This document shows, in pieces, positions 22,105 to 33,059 of a stretch of DNA of 64,000 nt. This DNA is from Malachius bipustulatus (Eukaryota; Arthropoda; Insecta; Coleoptera; Melyridae), in NCBI GenBank assembly GCA_910589415.1, contig OU342639.1, positions 20,096,268 to 20,160,267 on the forward strand, written 5' to 3'. Each line of letters begins with the position of its first letter. The stretch's first letter is position 1. A program made the position numbers and the translations under genes. A model generated the notes under the pieces. It saw only the letters and a list, made by a program, of their open reading frames with translations, made no database searches and had not been told where the DNA came from.

Positions 22105-22149
22105 ATTGTACTGAAGAGTCCCAAACAGGACGAAACACGTGTCTACAAT
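22105..22149 (+). ncRNA. Type I hammerhead ribozyme, copy 5 (plus block)
   Basis: ATTGTA (22105-22110) pairs with TACAAT (22144-22149). CTGAAGA is at 22111-22117, stem II at 22118-22121 and 22128-22131, GAA at 22132-22134, and stem III at 22135-22142. Cleavage is predicted between C22143 and T22144. The core is very close to the well-known schistosome hammerhead (CTGATGAGTCC...GGACGAAAC). Confidence 0.93.
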
Positions 22150-22424
22150 TTCCGCCTCTGCTCACAGCACAACATTAATGGATGGCATGTTGTCTGACAA
22201 CATGTCATTCATCTTTTGTCTAGCAACGCCTAGTAGGGGCTTTACCTACTTCATGCACACCGGGAGGCACTGCACTCATTTTTGGCATGCATTATGGCTG
22301 TCTGGGGTGTATCCTATGGCGCAAGCCTAACCCACCGTGCCTTTTTATTTTATTTTTATTTTTATTTCAATGCATTCTGCTCACGGGATCCGTGATCTAA
22401 ACTGTGCTGTGTGTTGGTAGATAC

Positions 22425-22469
22425 ATTGTACTGAAGAGTCCCAAACAGGACGAAACACGTGTCTACAAT
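22425..22469 (+). ncRNA. Type I hammerhead ribozyme, copy 6
   Basis: Exact copy of copy 5, 320 bp downstream. Predicted cut between 22463 and 22464, releasing a 320-nt plus-sense monomer. Confidence 0.93.
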
Positions 22470-22689
22470 TTCCGCCTCTGCTCACAGCACAACATTAATG
22501 GATGGCATGTTGTCTGACAACATGTCATTCATCTTTTGTCTAGCAACGCCTAGTAGGGGCTTTACCTACTTCATGCACACCGGGAGGCACTGCACTCATT
22601 TTTGGCATGCATTATGGCTGTCTGGGGTGTATCCTATGGCGCAAGCCTAACCCACCGTGCCTTTTTATTTTATTTTTATTTTTATTTCA

Positions 22690-22701
22690 ATATAATTCTA
22701 A
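22690..22701. repeat. Right target-site duplication of the hammerhead array
   Basis: ATATAATTCTAA directly after the T-rich end of the plus-sense block. It matches 20935-20946. Confidence 0.8.
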
Positions 22702-23110
22702 GTTGGTTGCCAGATATCTTAAGAGTATATTTCTGACAAATCAATTGTATCAAGAGCGATGGGTATATATTTACTTCTGATCATAAAATACAAAATAGTT
22801 GTGAAACATCACAACTGGGCCAAAAACGTGAAACGATTGTTTTCAATGGTGGCTCCATCGACCACCATTGTTCAACATACAAATTTTGCTATACATATTT
22901 GTTTTACAGTGCTTCAAGATCCTTGAATTATGAGGCTCCCAATTATTTTACCTAATACGTGGAAAAGTGTCTAAGAAAGTAGACATATTAGTACATGCTT
23001 GGAAAAAAAGTGAACAGAAAGAAGCCGACTTCAAGATAAAGGCGTGGGTAGGAGAGAACTTACAGGAAGCTGAGAAGTAGTGGTTAGCAAAAGCTGAAGT
23101 GTTAATATTT
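22702..23110. other. No feature recognised
   Basis: AT-rich single-copy-looking DNA between the hammerhead array and the inverted hairpin-ended repeat. It contains GGTGGCTCCATCGACCACC, a small imperfect hairpin near 22848-22866. Confidence 0.4.
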
Positions 23111-24775
23111 AAAAACCTTCTTGCGCATCAATCGCATAAATAGTGTATTTTTATGCGATTCAATTATGAATATTTTCACCGCTTTTTAAATTGGATTTCT
23201 GAAATTTTCCATAGTCAGGTCATATTAGCGTAGTGGTTTACTGAGAAAATTTCATTTCATTTAGTTTGAAAACGTCCCTTAGAATGGATTTTTAACAAAA
23301 TAAAAAAAAATGGCAAATTTAATTTTTTTTTCCTTTTTCTGTGTCCGCCACTGGCTAACTTTACTTAAAAAATACTATTCTTTACACTACCTTTAATAAA
23401 TTCGCAAAAAGTGAAAGGGGAATTTTGAAAACCGAAAATTTGAAATTTTAGAGGAATAAACATCATGTAAAAATATTCGAATATCTCCGCCATTTTTCTT
23501 ATTTGCTTCTTGAAAGAGTCAGAGTTAGGGGTTATTCGTATAGTTGTCTACTGGAAAAACTTCAGCTCAAGTCCTTCAAAAAGGGCTCATAAACGGTTAT
23601 AGAAATTTAGCCATTTTTACCCTTTTCCTACCCACGCCACTGGCTTATTAATGAAAAATATGCAAATTTTACTGCATTAACTCAAATTTAAAATAATTTT
23701 CTTCCAATCGTGTTAATTTGGTTTAAATTTGTTTTTCTAACTTGCTTATAGGTAGGTAGGTATAGGGGTTCCAAATCTGGCAATTTTTTCTAAAATTGAA
23801 AAGGCCGCCATTTTGAAACGGTTCGATTTTACTCAAATACAGTATCAGACGACTTCTTGCGGCTATCTTACTCATGAAAAAATTTCAGCCCCCTAGATTG
23901 AAAACTGCGACCAGAAACCGTGCCTCATAGACGGTTTTAATTTTTAGTTTGGAGGGACACCCTGTAGAAATAACGCAGCTTTAAAAAAATTTTTTTACGA
24001 AAATCAAATGTCATTTCGAAGTTTCGTAAGGGTAAAAAATTTCGTTCACTAATCCTTAAATATGAAGCTACAGCAGCGGTTTTAAAATTTTAGAGAAATA
24101 AACATCATATGAAAAAAATATTAATATCTCCGCCATTTTTCTTATTTACTTCTTGAAACTTTTAAGGGTTAAAGTATATTAGTGTACTTGCCTACTGTGA
24201 AAATTTCAGTTCAATTTCTTTAAAAATGAACTCATAAACGGTTATAGAAATTTAGACATTTTTACCCTTTTCCTACCCACGCCACTGGCTTATTATTATA
24301 AATAATGCCAATTTTATTGCTTTAATTTAAATTTCAAATAGTTTTCTTCCAAACTTGTTGATTTTATTTTAAAGTTTTATTTCCATCTTGCTCATACAGG
24401 GACTCAAAAAATAGCGATTTTCCAAAAATTCAAATGGCTGCCATTTTGAAACGGCTTGGCCGATTTTGCTCAAGTGCAATACCAGACCACTCCTTGTGGA
24501 TATCTTACTCTCACAAAAATTTCAGCCTCCTAGATTGAAAACTGCGACCTGAAATGATACCACAACAACCGGATTTCTGGAATTTTGAAGGGACACCCTG
24601 TAGAAGTGTCTCGACTTTTGAGAATTTTTTCAACGAAAATCTAACATCATTCCAAAGTTTTATAAGGATCCAAAATTTTGTTCACTAATCGTCAAAGATA
24701 AAGCTACAGGAGCGTTTTTAAAATCGTAATTTCGCGTTTTTGATGAAATATATAAATATATAAATATATATATAT

Positions 24776-25940
24776 ATATGTTATAGGCAATGTATATAAT
24801 CCGGTATTGTATATAATACCTTGTCATTGTATACATTGCCTAAAACGTCCAGGCAATGTGTGAAATACGATTTATTTCATAGATTGCCTAGGTATTGTAT
24901 AGAATACCAGAAGCGCATCAGGCAATGTGTATAATGAACGACAGCTGGCAGCGAAACGTGCACCCTACTACTAAGGGCTAAACTTAATTTGCCCTCCAAT
25001 AATTCATATTCGTATGTATAGGTATAAGGTAGTCAAGTTTATTTATTTTTTTCGTTAAATAAGTAGGTAGGCACCAGTTATTACAACAGGTATTTATAGG
25101 TATGTACTTCCATTGCCTACGCAGTTAGATACGTGAATAATGCTTTCCTGATTGTTGATATCATTATCTAAAGGGACAGTCAAAGTAAATGACCTGACCT
25201 GACCTGACCTAACCTGACCAATTTGTAAAACATGTATAACTACTTAATTGTTTAAAAACTCTATTTCATACATTGCCCATGGTTCAACGGGCATTCTATA
25301 CAATGCCTAGGTATTGTATATGTTATAGGCAATGTGTATACTGCAGGGATTCCATACAATACCTTGGCAATGTATACAATTCCGGGATCGTTCAGGCAAT
25401 GTATGAAATGATTTTAATTTCTCAAACTATTTCATACTTTACCTAGGTAATGTATACAATGCCTAGGCATTGTATAGAATGCCCGTTGAACCTTGGGCAA
25501 TGTATGAAATAGAGTTTTTAAACAATTAAGTAGGTATACACGTTTTACAAATTGGTCAGGTCAGGTCAGGTCAGGTCATTTACTTTGACTGTCCCTTTAG
25601 CCCTTAAGTAGTAGGGTGCACGTTTCGCTGCCCGTTGTCGTTCATTATACACATTGCCTAATGCGCTTCTGGTATTCTATACAATACCTAGGCAATGTAT
25701 GAAATAAATCGTATTCCACACATTGCCTGGACGTTTTAGGCAATGTATACAATGACTAGGTATTATATACAATACCGGATTATTTACATTGCCTATAACA
25801 TATACATTACATAGGTAAAGTAAGAAATAGTTTAAGAAATTAAAATGATTTCATACATTGCCTGAACGATCCCGGTATTCTATACATTGCCTAGGTATTG
25901 TATAGAATCCCTGCACTATACACATTGCCTATAACATATA
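24776..25940. repeat. Complex palindrome built on ATACATTGCCTAGG motifs
   Basis: Three segments and their inverted copies occur in the order A-spacer-B-C-B'-A'-C'. A (about 24779-24975) pairs with A' (25599-25803). B (25169-25312) pairs with B' (25462-25598). C (25313-25446) pairs with C' (25803-25940). The ends read TATGTTATAGGCAATGT. About twenty copies of GGCAATGTATA or its complement punctuate it, many forming local palindromes such as CATTGCCTAGG.ATTGTAT. No ORF is supported. It lies in the TA tract of the larger repeat. Confidence 0.8.
25190..25224. repeat. (CCTGA)n pentamer tract
   Basis: ACCTGACCTGACCTGACCTA followed by ACCTGACC. The mirrored copy is at about 25557-25578 as (GGTCA)n, and both lie within palindrome arms B/B'. 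The unit is a permutation of TCAGG with one TTAGG-type variant. Confidence 0.85.
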
Positions 25941-26819
25941 CAGGGTGGGCCACGGTATACGAAACGGAAGATTATGGCCGTGTCTCTGGATTTTAGGATC
26001 TTTTTATTTTTGGAGTGGATAGAGACCCGGCAGAGGTACGTTTTAAAATTATATTCATAATATACAGGATGTCCCAAAAGCATGAAACATATCAAAGTTA
26101 TGTTTTTTTAAATGGAATGCTCCTATGTTATTGCATTTTTGGATTGCCTGGGAAGAAAAAAGAAGATTGGCTTTTACAGTTGGTGTTTAAATTCAGAAGT
26201 TTTTGAGTTATAAACAAGTGAAAATCGTCATTTTTCAAGTTCAAGGCCCTGTACAAGGAAAACGGCTTAAGATAGAGAAAAACGGCTTACATGTCCCTAT
26301 TTTAACTTTTCATGTACTATTCAATGATGTAGATGAAATGTTTATACAGGGTGATAAAAAATTTGAAAAATTCTGAGATTTCTCCACGCGTCGCCAAATA
26401 AAAAAATCAAAGAAAGCACAAATGTTTCTATACCATAGGATAGTACATAAAAAGTTAAAATAGGGACATGTAAGCCGTTTTTCTCTATCTTCAGCCGTTT
26501 TCGTTGTACAGGGCCTTGAACTTGAAAAATGACGATTTTCACTTGTTTATAACTCAAAAACTTCTGAATTTAAACACCAACTGTAAAAGCCAATCTTTTT
26601 TTTCTCAGACAATCTAAAAATGCAATAACATAGGAGCATTCCATTTAAAAAAACATAACTTTGATATGTTTTATGCTTTTGGGACACCCTGTACATTATG
26701 AATATAATTTTAAAACGTACCTCTGCCGGGTCTCTATCCACTCCAAAAGTAAAAAGATCCTAAAATCCAGAGACACGGCCATAATCTTCCGTTTCGTATA
26801 CCGTGGCCCACCCTGTATA
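25937..26819. repeat. Foldback element with TATACAGGGTGGGCC ends
   Basis: The arms of about 390 bp (25937-26325 and 26430-26819) are reverse complements around a spacer of about 100 bp. That spacer itself holds a TACAGGGTGATAAAAAA end. Inside the arms at 26080 and 26690 a second end-like motif, ACAGG.TGTCCCAAAAGCAT, occurs, so the arms look composite. A sister copy is at 48296-49865. No transposase. Confidence 0.88.
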
Positions 26820-26960
26820 TGTCGTGGGCAGGTGAATTTTGGAAAACCACTTTTTCGTGATCTGGGGGTCATGATCGGTGGACATTTGATGAGTTTGGGT
26901 GATTTTCGAAAAGTGATGTCGTCCTCAATAGTGTATTTTTTTATTAAAAAATACACTAAA

Positions 26961-27587
26961 ACAAATCCCGACGCCATTTAAAGAAAAGAAGTGAAAGATG
27001 CACAAAAATAACATAGAAATGTGTCAGCAATCAAAAGTTAGCGTATCAATGCTATACCCCACTATCTTCACCATGACAATTAATTTGGGTTACATACCCG
27101 AAAAAATCTGAAGCTGAGAGTTACATCCCTTATTACATCCCTTTATCTCAAGTTTAGGAATAAATAATCGGCGAGATTGAATTACTTGAAACAAGTTCTT
27201 AATAGATGAATTCCAAAACTAACTTATTACATTCCTAAAAGCGGATTAACTTCGTTGTTATAATTTGAGTAAATTGATATTTCAGCGATCTGCATAACAC
27301 CGCTGGGATCTCTTGGAATAATTTTCTTGTCGTAATTCAAATACTAAAACCCATATTGACTATGTTCTAATTTTCTATGCAAGAGAGGTAATTTTAAAGT
27401 ATCTAATAATAAAAAGTGCCTAGTCAATATAAGAACTGCTATGACTTGCAATTATTATTTTCTTTCATCTTCAATTTTATATTTTATTATTCAGTTACAA
27501 AGAGATTATGCAGTTTCATCTAAGTAAATAATAAATATGCTATTGGATTATTTGGGCTCGAAAATAGATCAATATCAGTATGACAAG
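26961..27587. other. No gene recognised
   Basis: AT-rich spacer. No open frame or repeat match noticed. Confidence 0.4.
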
Positions 27588-28260
27588 CAAAACCTTCTTG
27601 CGCATCAACCGCATAAATAGTATATTTTTATGCGATTCAATTATGAATATTTTCGTCATTTTGGAAATCGAGTTGTTGAAATTTTTCAAAGTTATATCAT
27701 ATTAATATTATGTTTAGTTAGAAAAATAGCGGCAATTTTGAAATGTATTGACTGATAGTGGTAATATGCAATACCAGACAACTAACTGTTTAAAAAGAAT
27801 CAGTTCCCCAGATTGAAAACTGCAACCGAAATCAACTGACAAGCACACCATTTCTCGAAATTTGAAGGGTCACCCGAACAACAACGTTTTTTCAGAAAAC
27901 CGTTTTAACAAAAATCCGGCCTTCCCTGGGTTTTAAAAGGGTCTAAATCTTGAAGAGTAAAGCTACGGGGTTGTTTTTAAAATGAAAATTTTAAAATTTT
28001 AGAAAAATGAACATGCATAAAAATTTTGAATATCTCTGACCTTTTTATTATTTGCTGCCTGAAACTTTTTTTCTTAGTTTCTTATTATAGTTATCTACTC
28101 TCAAAATTTCGATTGAATTCCTTTAGAAATGTGCTCATAAATGGTTATAGAAAATTAACAATCTTTCCCTTTTTACTAACTACGCCACTGGCTTATTAAT
28201 AAAGAAATTGCAAGTTTTTTTACAGTAAAGTAAAGCTAAATAAATGTACTTCCGATCCTG
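27588..28260 (-). repeat. Decayed third copy of the hairpin-ended repeat
   Basis: It begins AAAACCTTCTTGCGCATCAA.CGCATAAATAG like the 23111 end. It keeps GATTGAAAACTGC.ACC and a GCCACTGGCTTATTAATAA-like segment near 28183-28203, but with many substitutions and gaps. It is clearly older than copies 1 and 2, and its distal end is missing. Confidence 0.7.
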
Positions 28261-29829
28261 TAAATTTAGTTTAAGTTTAGTTAATTTAGAGATGGGGTTT
28301 CATTCATTCTGAAAACGCTCCGAAAAATAGAAAATGAATGTTGTCTTTTACTTTAAAATATTCGCGCGTAGTACACAAACAAGATATTGATGTGGAGGGA
28401 CATATCATTCATGCCAAAATAAATCATGATTCTAAATGATTAACGATTGGCATGTTAGGTAAATGTCCCCACATACAAAATAAGCGGTCACGTCGAATAT
28501 ATCGAGAAGTCGTTCGTTTGAACTCAAACTGACAGCAAAAGGGAGATAGGAAATGACATAGAAAGTAACAGGAGGAACAAGTTAATTTTATTCATGAGTG
28601 GGAAGATATTGGCAAAGTATTAGACCAACATTTTTTTTCAAACGGGCATCAGGGTTTGCGTGTGTAAGTGTGTGTAATAGAATAGACTCTATGTAAATGT
28701 TAAACAGGGTTGCTTGGGCCCATTTGCAATTTCAAGTTGGAGGTAACCGAGCATCGGCTTTGTAACTAGCGCCTAATCAAATATGCTCTCTCCTTCCGTT
28801 GCTAGATTACGAACACTAAATTACCTCTGGCAATTGCCCAAAAACACATCAGGTCACTCGATGTACCTAAGAAGAAGCATTATATTCCCAGGACGTCAAT
28901 TCGTTGGTATTGAATAAAAGAACCGCTGCCTTTGGAATCAGCACTATAACTTTACGATGATAGCTTGGAAACGCCATACGCAAAATAAAAACATAGTTGT
29001 TTGTATTTCACGCCTGCCTATGTGCCCTACATGACTCAGAAATTTATATGAGTGTGCGTAATTTCTTATTATAATCATTTTGAGTTTTCCCTGGTCGTGC
29101 AGAACATCCTTTTGTTTCAATTTTATGTAGGTATATAAGAACGTAACTAGAGTGTTTTTATCAAGTGGGCTCATGGAAGTGCTATTTCTGTACATTAGCA
29201 TGAAGAAAACATTACTTTTTAGGTAAGCAATTTCCATTGAGATTTGATTAAATTGCCAATTAAACTTCAGCAACTTCAAGGTATATTAACTTTTACAGCT
29301 ACAAGAATTCAATATTCTCCATTAGATCGTTTATGCATAAGATCTGAAATTCGATAGAATTTCTAGACAGAATTCAAAGGCCATGATGTAATACTTTTAT
29401 TAAAAAAAAAATTAATAATTCTACATCATTACGACAATAAAAGACTCTGAATTTCAGAATTATTTGTACTCGTCCATAAATTCGAAATTAATTTAGAAGT
29501 TTCCAAATCTTAAAGAATTTATTTATCAATAATCTCAAGCTCATTGTCCAATTTGATGAAGCAGTTATTGAAAACCTGAAATGAGAAAAATCAAATTGAA
29601 TTTCATATTGAATCATTAATTGCAGATAAAATTAGGAAAACAACATGAAAATAAAATTAAAATCAATGGTCAAAAATTAAGTCTAATGGAAATGTTGCAC
29701 CCTATAATATTACTCTAAATTAAATTTGGAGTCCAATTAATCCAATAAATGATTAGCACATATTTGAGCTAACCTAACCGTGTGGTGATCATAGGAGTAC
29801 AAACGAACTGTACTTACACAGTCCAATTA
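28261..29829. other. No gene recognised
   Basis: Mostly unique-looking sequence. A TG-rich patch lies near 28658-28676. A 111-codon minus-strand open frame (28944-29279) resembles nothing I know and lacks splice or composition support. Confidence 0.4.
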
Positions 29830-29995
29830 TTATAGGAAGGCGAATAACTTCTTACTGCGCAGGAAGTGTGGTTACTAATGGTTACCGTCTTCCGAGTGCA
29901 TAATCATTAAACGTCCAATAAAACTAATTTTTGGTGGTGTCCACGTTAAAAAAACAACCAAACATGTAAGGCTTTCCCAGTTAATCACAATTCCA
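29830..29995. repeat. Partial TTATAGGAAGG MITE
   Basis: TTATAGGAAGGCGAATAAC, then CTTACTGCGCAGGAAG and TCCAATAAAACTAATTTTTG, then GGTGTCCACGTTAAAAAAAC. This is the same order as the left half of the MITE at 13294. The opposite end was not found. Confidence 0.65.
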
Positions 29996-30664
29996 AGAGG
30001 AGTAACGAGACGGAATTTAAGTCATTTGAAATCAGCTTGCTCGGTTTGATACCGCTGAGATAGCAGGTTTATATAAAATTTTGATTTCAAAATGGCGCCC
30101 AGAAAGACCTCCCAAAAATATGACCATCACTTTTCTAATTAAACATTTTTCAACATTTTTTAAGATTTTTTAAGATATTTTTTACTATTAAAATTTCATT
30201 AAATATACTTTTGCTTTTCCAACTTTTAAATACCTGTTACCCGTATGGATGACTTACGACCGGATTTTCGCTGTAGTCAAATATTTTCATGCCGTCCTTT
30301 TCCACTACGAGTTGTGGCGCTACAATAGCGTCTTAGTATACGCGCATTTGATTTCCATTCTCCAGTGGTTGAGACATCCTCTGAATAATTAGTTTTTTTC
30401 AACCAAGACTCTATCTAATTAGGTTCAGAATTTGATCTCGTTCCTCACTGTATTCGCAAATCCATAAAGCATGTCATCATGAGCAATATAATATAGTATT
30501 TTATAGATTTATAGATTCACGACCATTTTATACAATAACTATTTTATGCATAGTCGGTCATATTTACCCCTATAACCGATATCTCTTTATATGCAATTTA
30601 ATCGTTAAAACCGAAATCGACTACATTTAGGATTTAGTAGATCAAGCTTCAAGCTTTAAATTTT
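29996..30664. other. No gene recognised
   Basis: AT-rich spacer. Nothing assignable. Confidence 0.35.
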
Positions 30665-30975
30665 TATACAGGGTGATGAAGAAACTGACCATTTTCAGCA
30701 CCCTGCATAGAAATTTAAACCACCTAATTGGATACCACATGAAAAGTTAAGCTAGGGACATGAAAGCTGTTTTATAATATCTTGACCGTTTTCGATGTAG
30801 TTACACTGCTTTCAAAATGAAAAATTGAGATTTTCACTTGTTTATAACTCATAACCTACTCAGTTTAAACCGAGGTTTAAACCATTCTCATTGAATTTGA
30901 AAATACAATAAAATTTTCTTATTTAAAAAAAAAAAGACAATGTCGTCTTTACTGAGTCGAAAAACACCCTGTATA
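30665..30975. repeat. Diverged relative of the TACAGGGTGGGCC foldback
   Basis: The ends are TATACAGGGTG and CACCCTGTATA. The interior keeps ACATGAAAAGTTAA, TAGGGACATG, CGTTTTCGATGTA and GATTTTCACTTGTTTATAAC in the order seen at 49478-49590, but only one arm's worth. It is an old solo half-element. Confidence 0.7.
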
Positions 30976-32721
30976 CAAAAATGTTACGTCAATAGAAAAT
31001 AAATTATATTAAAAAATTTACCGGATTTGTTACACCCCATATAAATACCTACTTCAAGGGCTTCCGCATATTGTTTGTAAAAAAAATTTAAATTTCAATT
31101 GGCAAAACTTGGGATGTCATAACATCATCTACGCGAAACTAAATTTTATGCGCGATCTACGAAGTTTCCATATTGGTCTTTCAAAAGCGCTATAGAACAA
31201 AATAACAGAAAATAAAGGTGACTCATTTTGACTTTGTCAATGATTATTTAAACTCATGTAAGAGCTGGAGGCCCGAAGCCGCTTGTTATAACAATGCCTC
31301 CTGAGAGACATTGTTATAACGTTTCCTTATGGTCGTTAATGCATAATTACTGGATTCTACAGCAATAGATTTTCTATATTTTAAGAAAATGTGTTTTGAA
31401 AATTTTTATTATTTTCTAACCTGACTTGCTTCTCTTGATACATGCCAACCTGTATGTTACATAATATGTAACTGCTTCCGATGATATAATATTTTATCCA
31501 AATAAGGGAATCACCAAGCGTCGACATATTTCCGGCCCAGGAAGGTAAGACCAGCAGTGAATTTTTGTCGAAACTTCGCTAATGATGCGTTGGATTGCTG
31601 ACTAAGTAATTAGTAAGCGATATCGGGTTTGTTTAGAAGGCATCAATATCATCATCATGCCCTTGGACTGTTTCCGCTTCAGGTCAGCTCCCTCCGACTC
31701 TAGCTGTATGGGCAAGCCAAAGCGCTGAACGCCGTTCCGTTTTCAGTTTCAGTTTCAGCTGGCGCTGAATTAGCACTTTGTTGCGAAGTTTTAAAGGAAA
31801 TTATGGTTCAGTTACGTTTGCTGCCGAATCAATCTTCGCCTAACTAATTAAAATATCTAGAACGGCATTTGGGTGGCAGAAATTAGACATGAAATTTTTC
31901 GTAATTCAAGGAACATGAACGGAATTGTTTCTGGATAAAATTTGATCTTTTTATTAATTTGCACCCTGATAAGTTGATGAAAAGATACTGCTAAAGCCTA
32001 CCTATACGTATCTGCCTACAGAGTAGGTACATAATAATAAATTAATCTAAACAATACTCTACTCTAAGTATACGTAGGCAATATTCTAATCAGTACACGT
32101 GAATTAATTTCCTCAAAGATTTGCTCAAACAGCAACTACGCTATACTGCTATACATGACAAGGACTGTAATACTTAATAAGCAAAATGTCAACAGCCAAA
32201 GATAGGCTATTATATTGAACAGAGAGTTCAAAGCCCAAACAATATCTCACGGGAAATAACCGAGTTGTAGCCATAATTCTCCACATACTGCCTCTAATAA
32301 TCATCTCTATATACCTAGTAAGTAATTTCAATTGTCCCAAACAGTAGAACCTAGACAAGACTGTCGGAAACTGATGATGTACTTAATTCCTACATCATTT
32401 TCACTACCTACTCCCTTGCTAAAACACGCTTATGAAATCTTGTAAATATTTCACATTTCTACGCAATTAATATTATCTCTGTTACATTGTTACAGCGAAA
32501 ACAACTGCAACTTTTACAATTTCTTCTTCAAATGACGTACCTACTCTCAGGTCATGAAAATCGTATTTTTCTCCCTGGAAAGCTATAAAACGTCACTTAC
32601 ATTATTCGTGATTCCCTTCTATAAATTATTCGATCTCTGCTCAATTCAAATACTCAAAATTTGTTTCCATCAATTTTTTCCACTTTTACAGTGACTGTGT
32701 TGCCGATTCCGAAACCCATCG
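30976..32721. other. No gene recognised
   Basis: No supported gene. The minus frame at 32149-32358 is unassigned. Several TAGGTA/TACCTA-rich patches occur near 32000-32060. Confidence 0.4.
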
Positions 32722-32800
32722 TCCCATAAAAGATGTGAGCAATCTCCCGTATTTGGGTAGATTTTGTCAAAATAATTTGAAAAATAGCTGTAAAAAATGT
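32722..32800 (+). repeat. End fragment of the 4144-type foldback
   Basis: GTCCCATAAAAGATGTGAGC and AATCTCCCGTATTTGGGTAG parallel the first 70 bp of the element at 4144. A single truncated end. Confidence 0.65.
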
Positions 32801-33059
32801 TTTTTTTTACATTTTTCTCTGAATTGTTAATATAATTAAATATTAAATATTAATTATTAATAACTAATTAGTAAAAACTAATTAAATTGCTTTTAAATCA
32901 AATTAAATCCTCAAATTGTTTAGTGTAGATGAAACCAAGGAGACCATGACCAAATAGTTAAGAACAAACTTTTCTCCTGCCCTAACGGTTCGAAATCTTT
33001 TTGGTCACTCACAAGTCAGTCAGCCAGAATTTCACCAGATCAGCGATTCCACCACTTAC

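Larger units (their letters stand above)
20951..22691. mobile_element. Retrozyme-like array: 320-bp units, head to head
   Basis: A 320-bp unit repeats without visible change. The left block (20951-22053) holds about 3.4 units whose sense strand is minus. The right block (22067-22691) holds about 1.95 units whose sense strand is plus. The blocks are divergent, separated by about 13 bp. Each unit's sense strand carries a complete type I hammerhead ribozyme, a 9-bp hairpin (CATGTTGTC/GACAACATG) and a T-rich tract (TTTTTATTTTATTTTTATTT). The array is flanked by a 12-bp duplication. Tandem units of a few hundred bp with a type I hammerhead and no protein are the definition of metazoan retrozymes, which are thought to give self-cleaved circular RNAs and to move with Penelope-like or LINE machinery (established for the class; inferred here). 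Apparent 63-codon frames repeated five times are repeat shadows without ATG. Confidence 0.9.
23111..26960 (-). mobile_element. Hairpin-ended repeat, copy 2, split by nested insertions
   Basis: Inverted copy of the 9649-12671 element. It starts AAAAACCTTCTTGCGCATCA with the AATCGCATAAA hairpin (23130-23160) and runs through about two internal units. It reaches the (TA)n tract at 24742-24778 and resumes at 26820 with GTCGTGGGCAGGTG. It ends at the AGTGTATTTTTT hairpin (26930-26957). In copy 1 the (TA)n and CCTGCCCACGA are adjacent, so 24776-26819 is foreign DNA inserted into the TA tract. Confidence 0.75.

Noticed and set aside
21162..22650. Five identical 63-codon frames (ISASAHSTTLMDGML...)
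   Set aside because: They are the same stretch of the 320-bp repeat, start without ATG inside the ribozyme, and carry no domain. They are repeat shadows, not genes.
24776..25940. CRISPR-like array of short palindromic repeats
   Set aside because: The motif spacing is irregular, copies lie on both strands, and the DNA is eukaryotic; it is a transposon-derived palindrome.
26015..26981. Frames repeated at 26015-26981, 48219-48419 and 49707-49904
   Set aside because: They follow the arms of the TACAGGGTGGGCC foldbacks and appear in both orientations; not coding.
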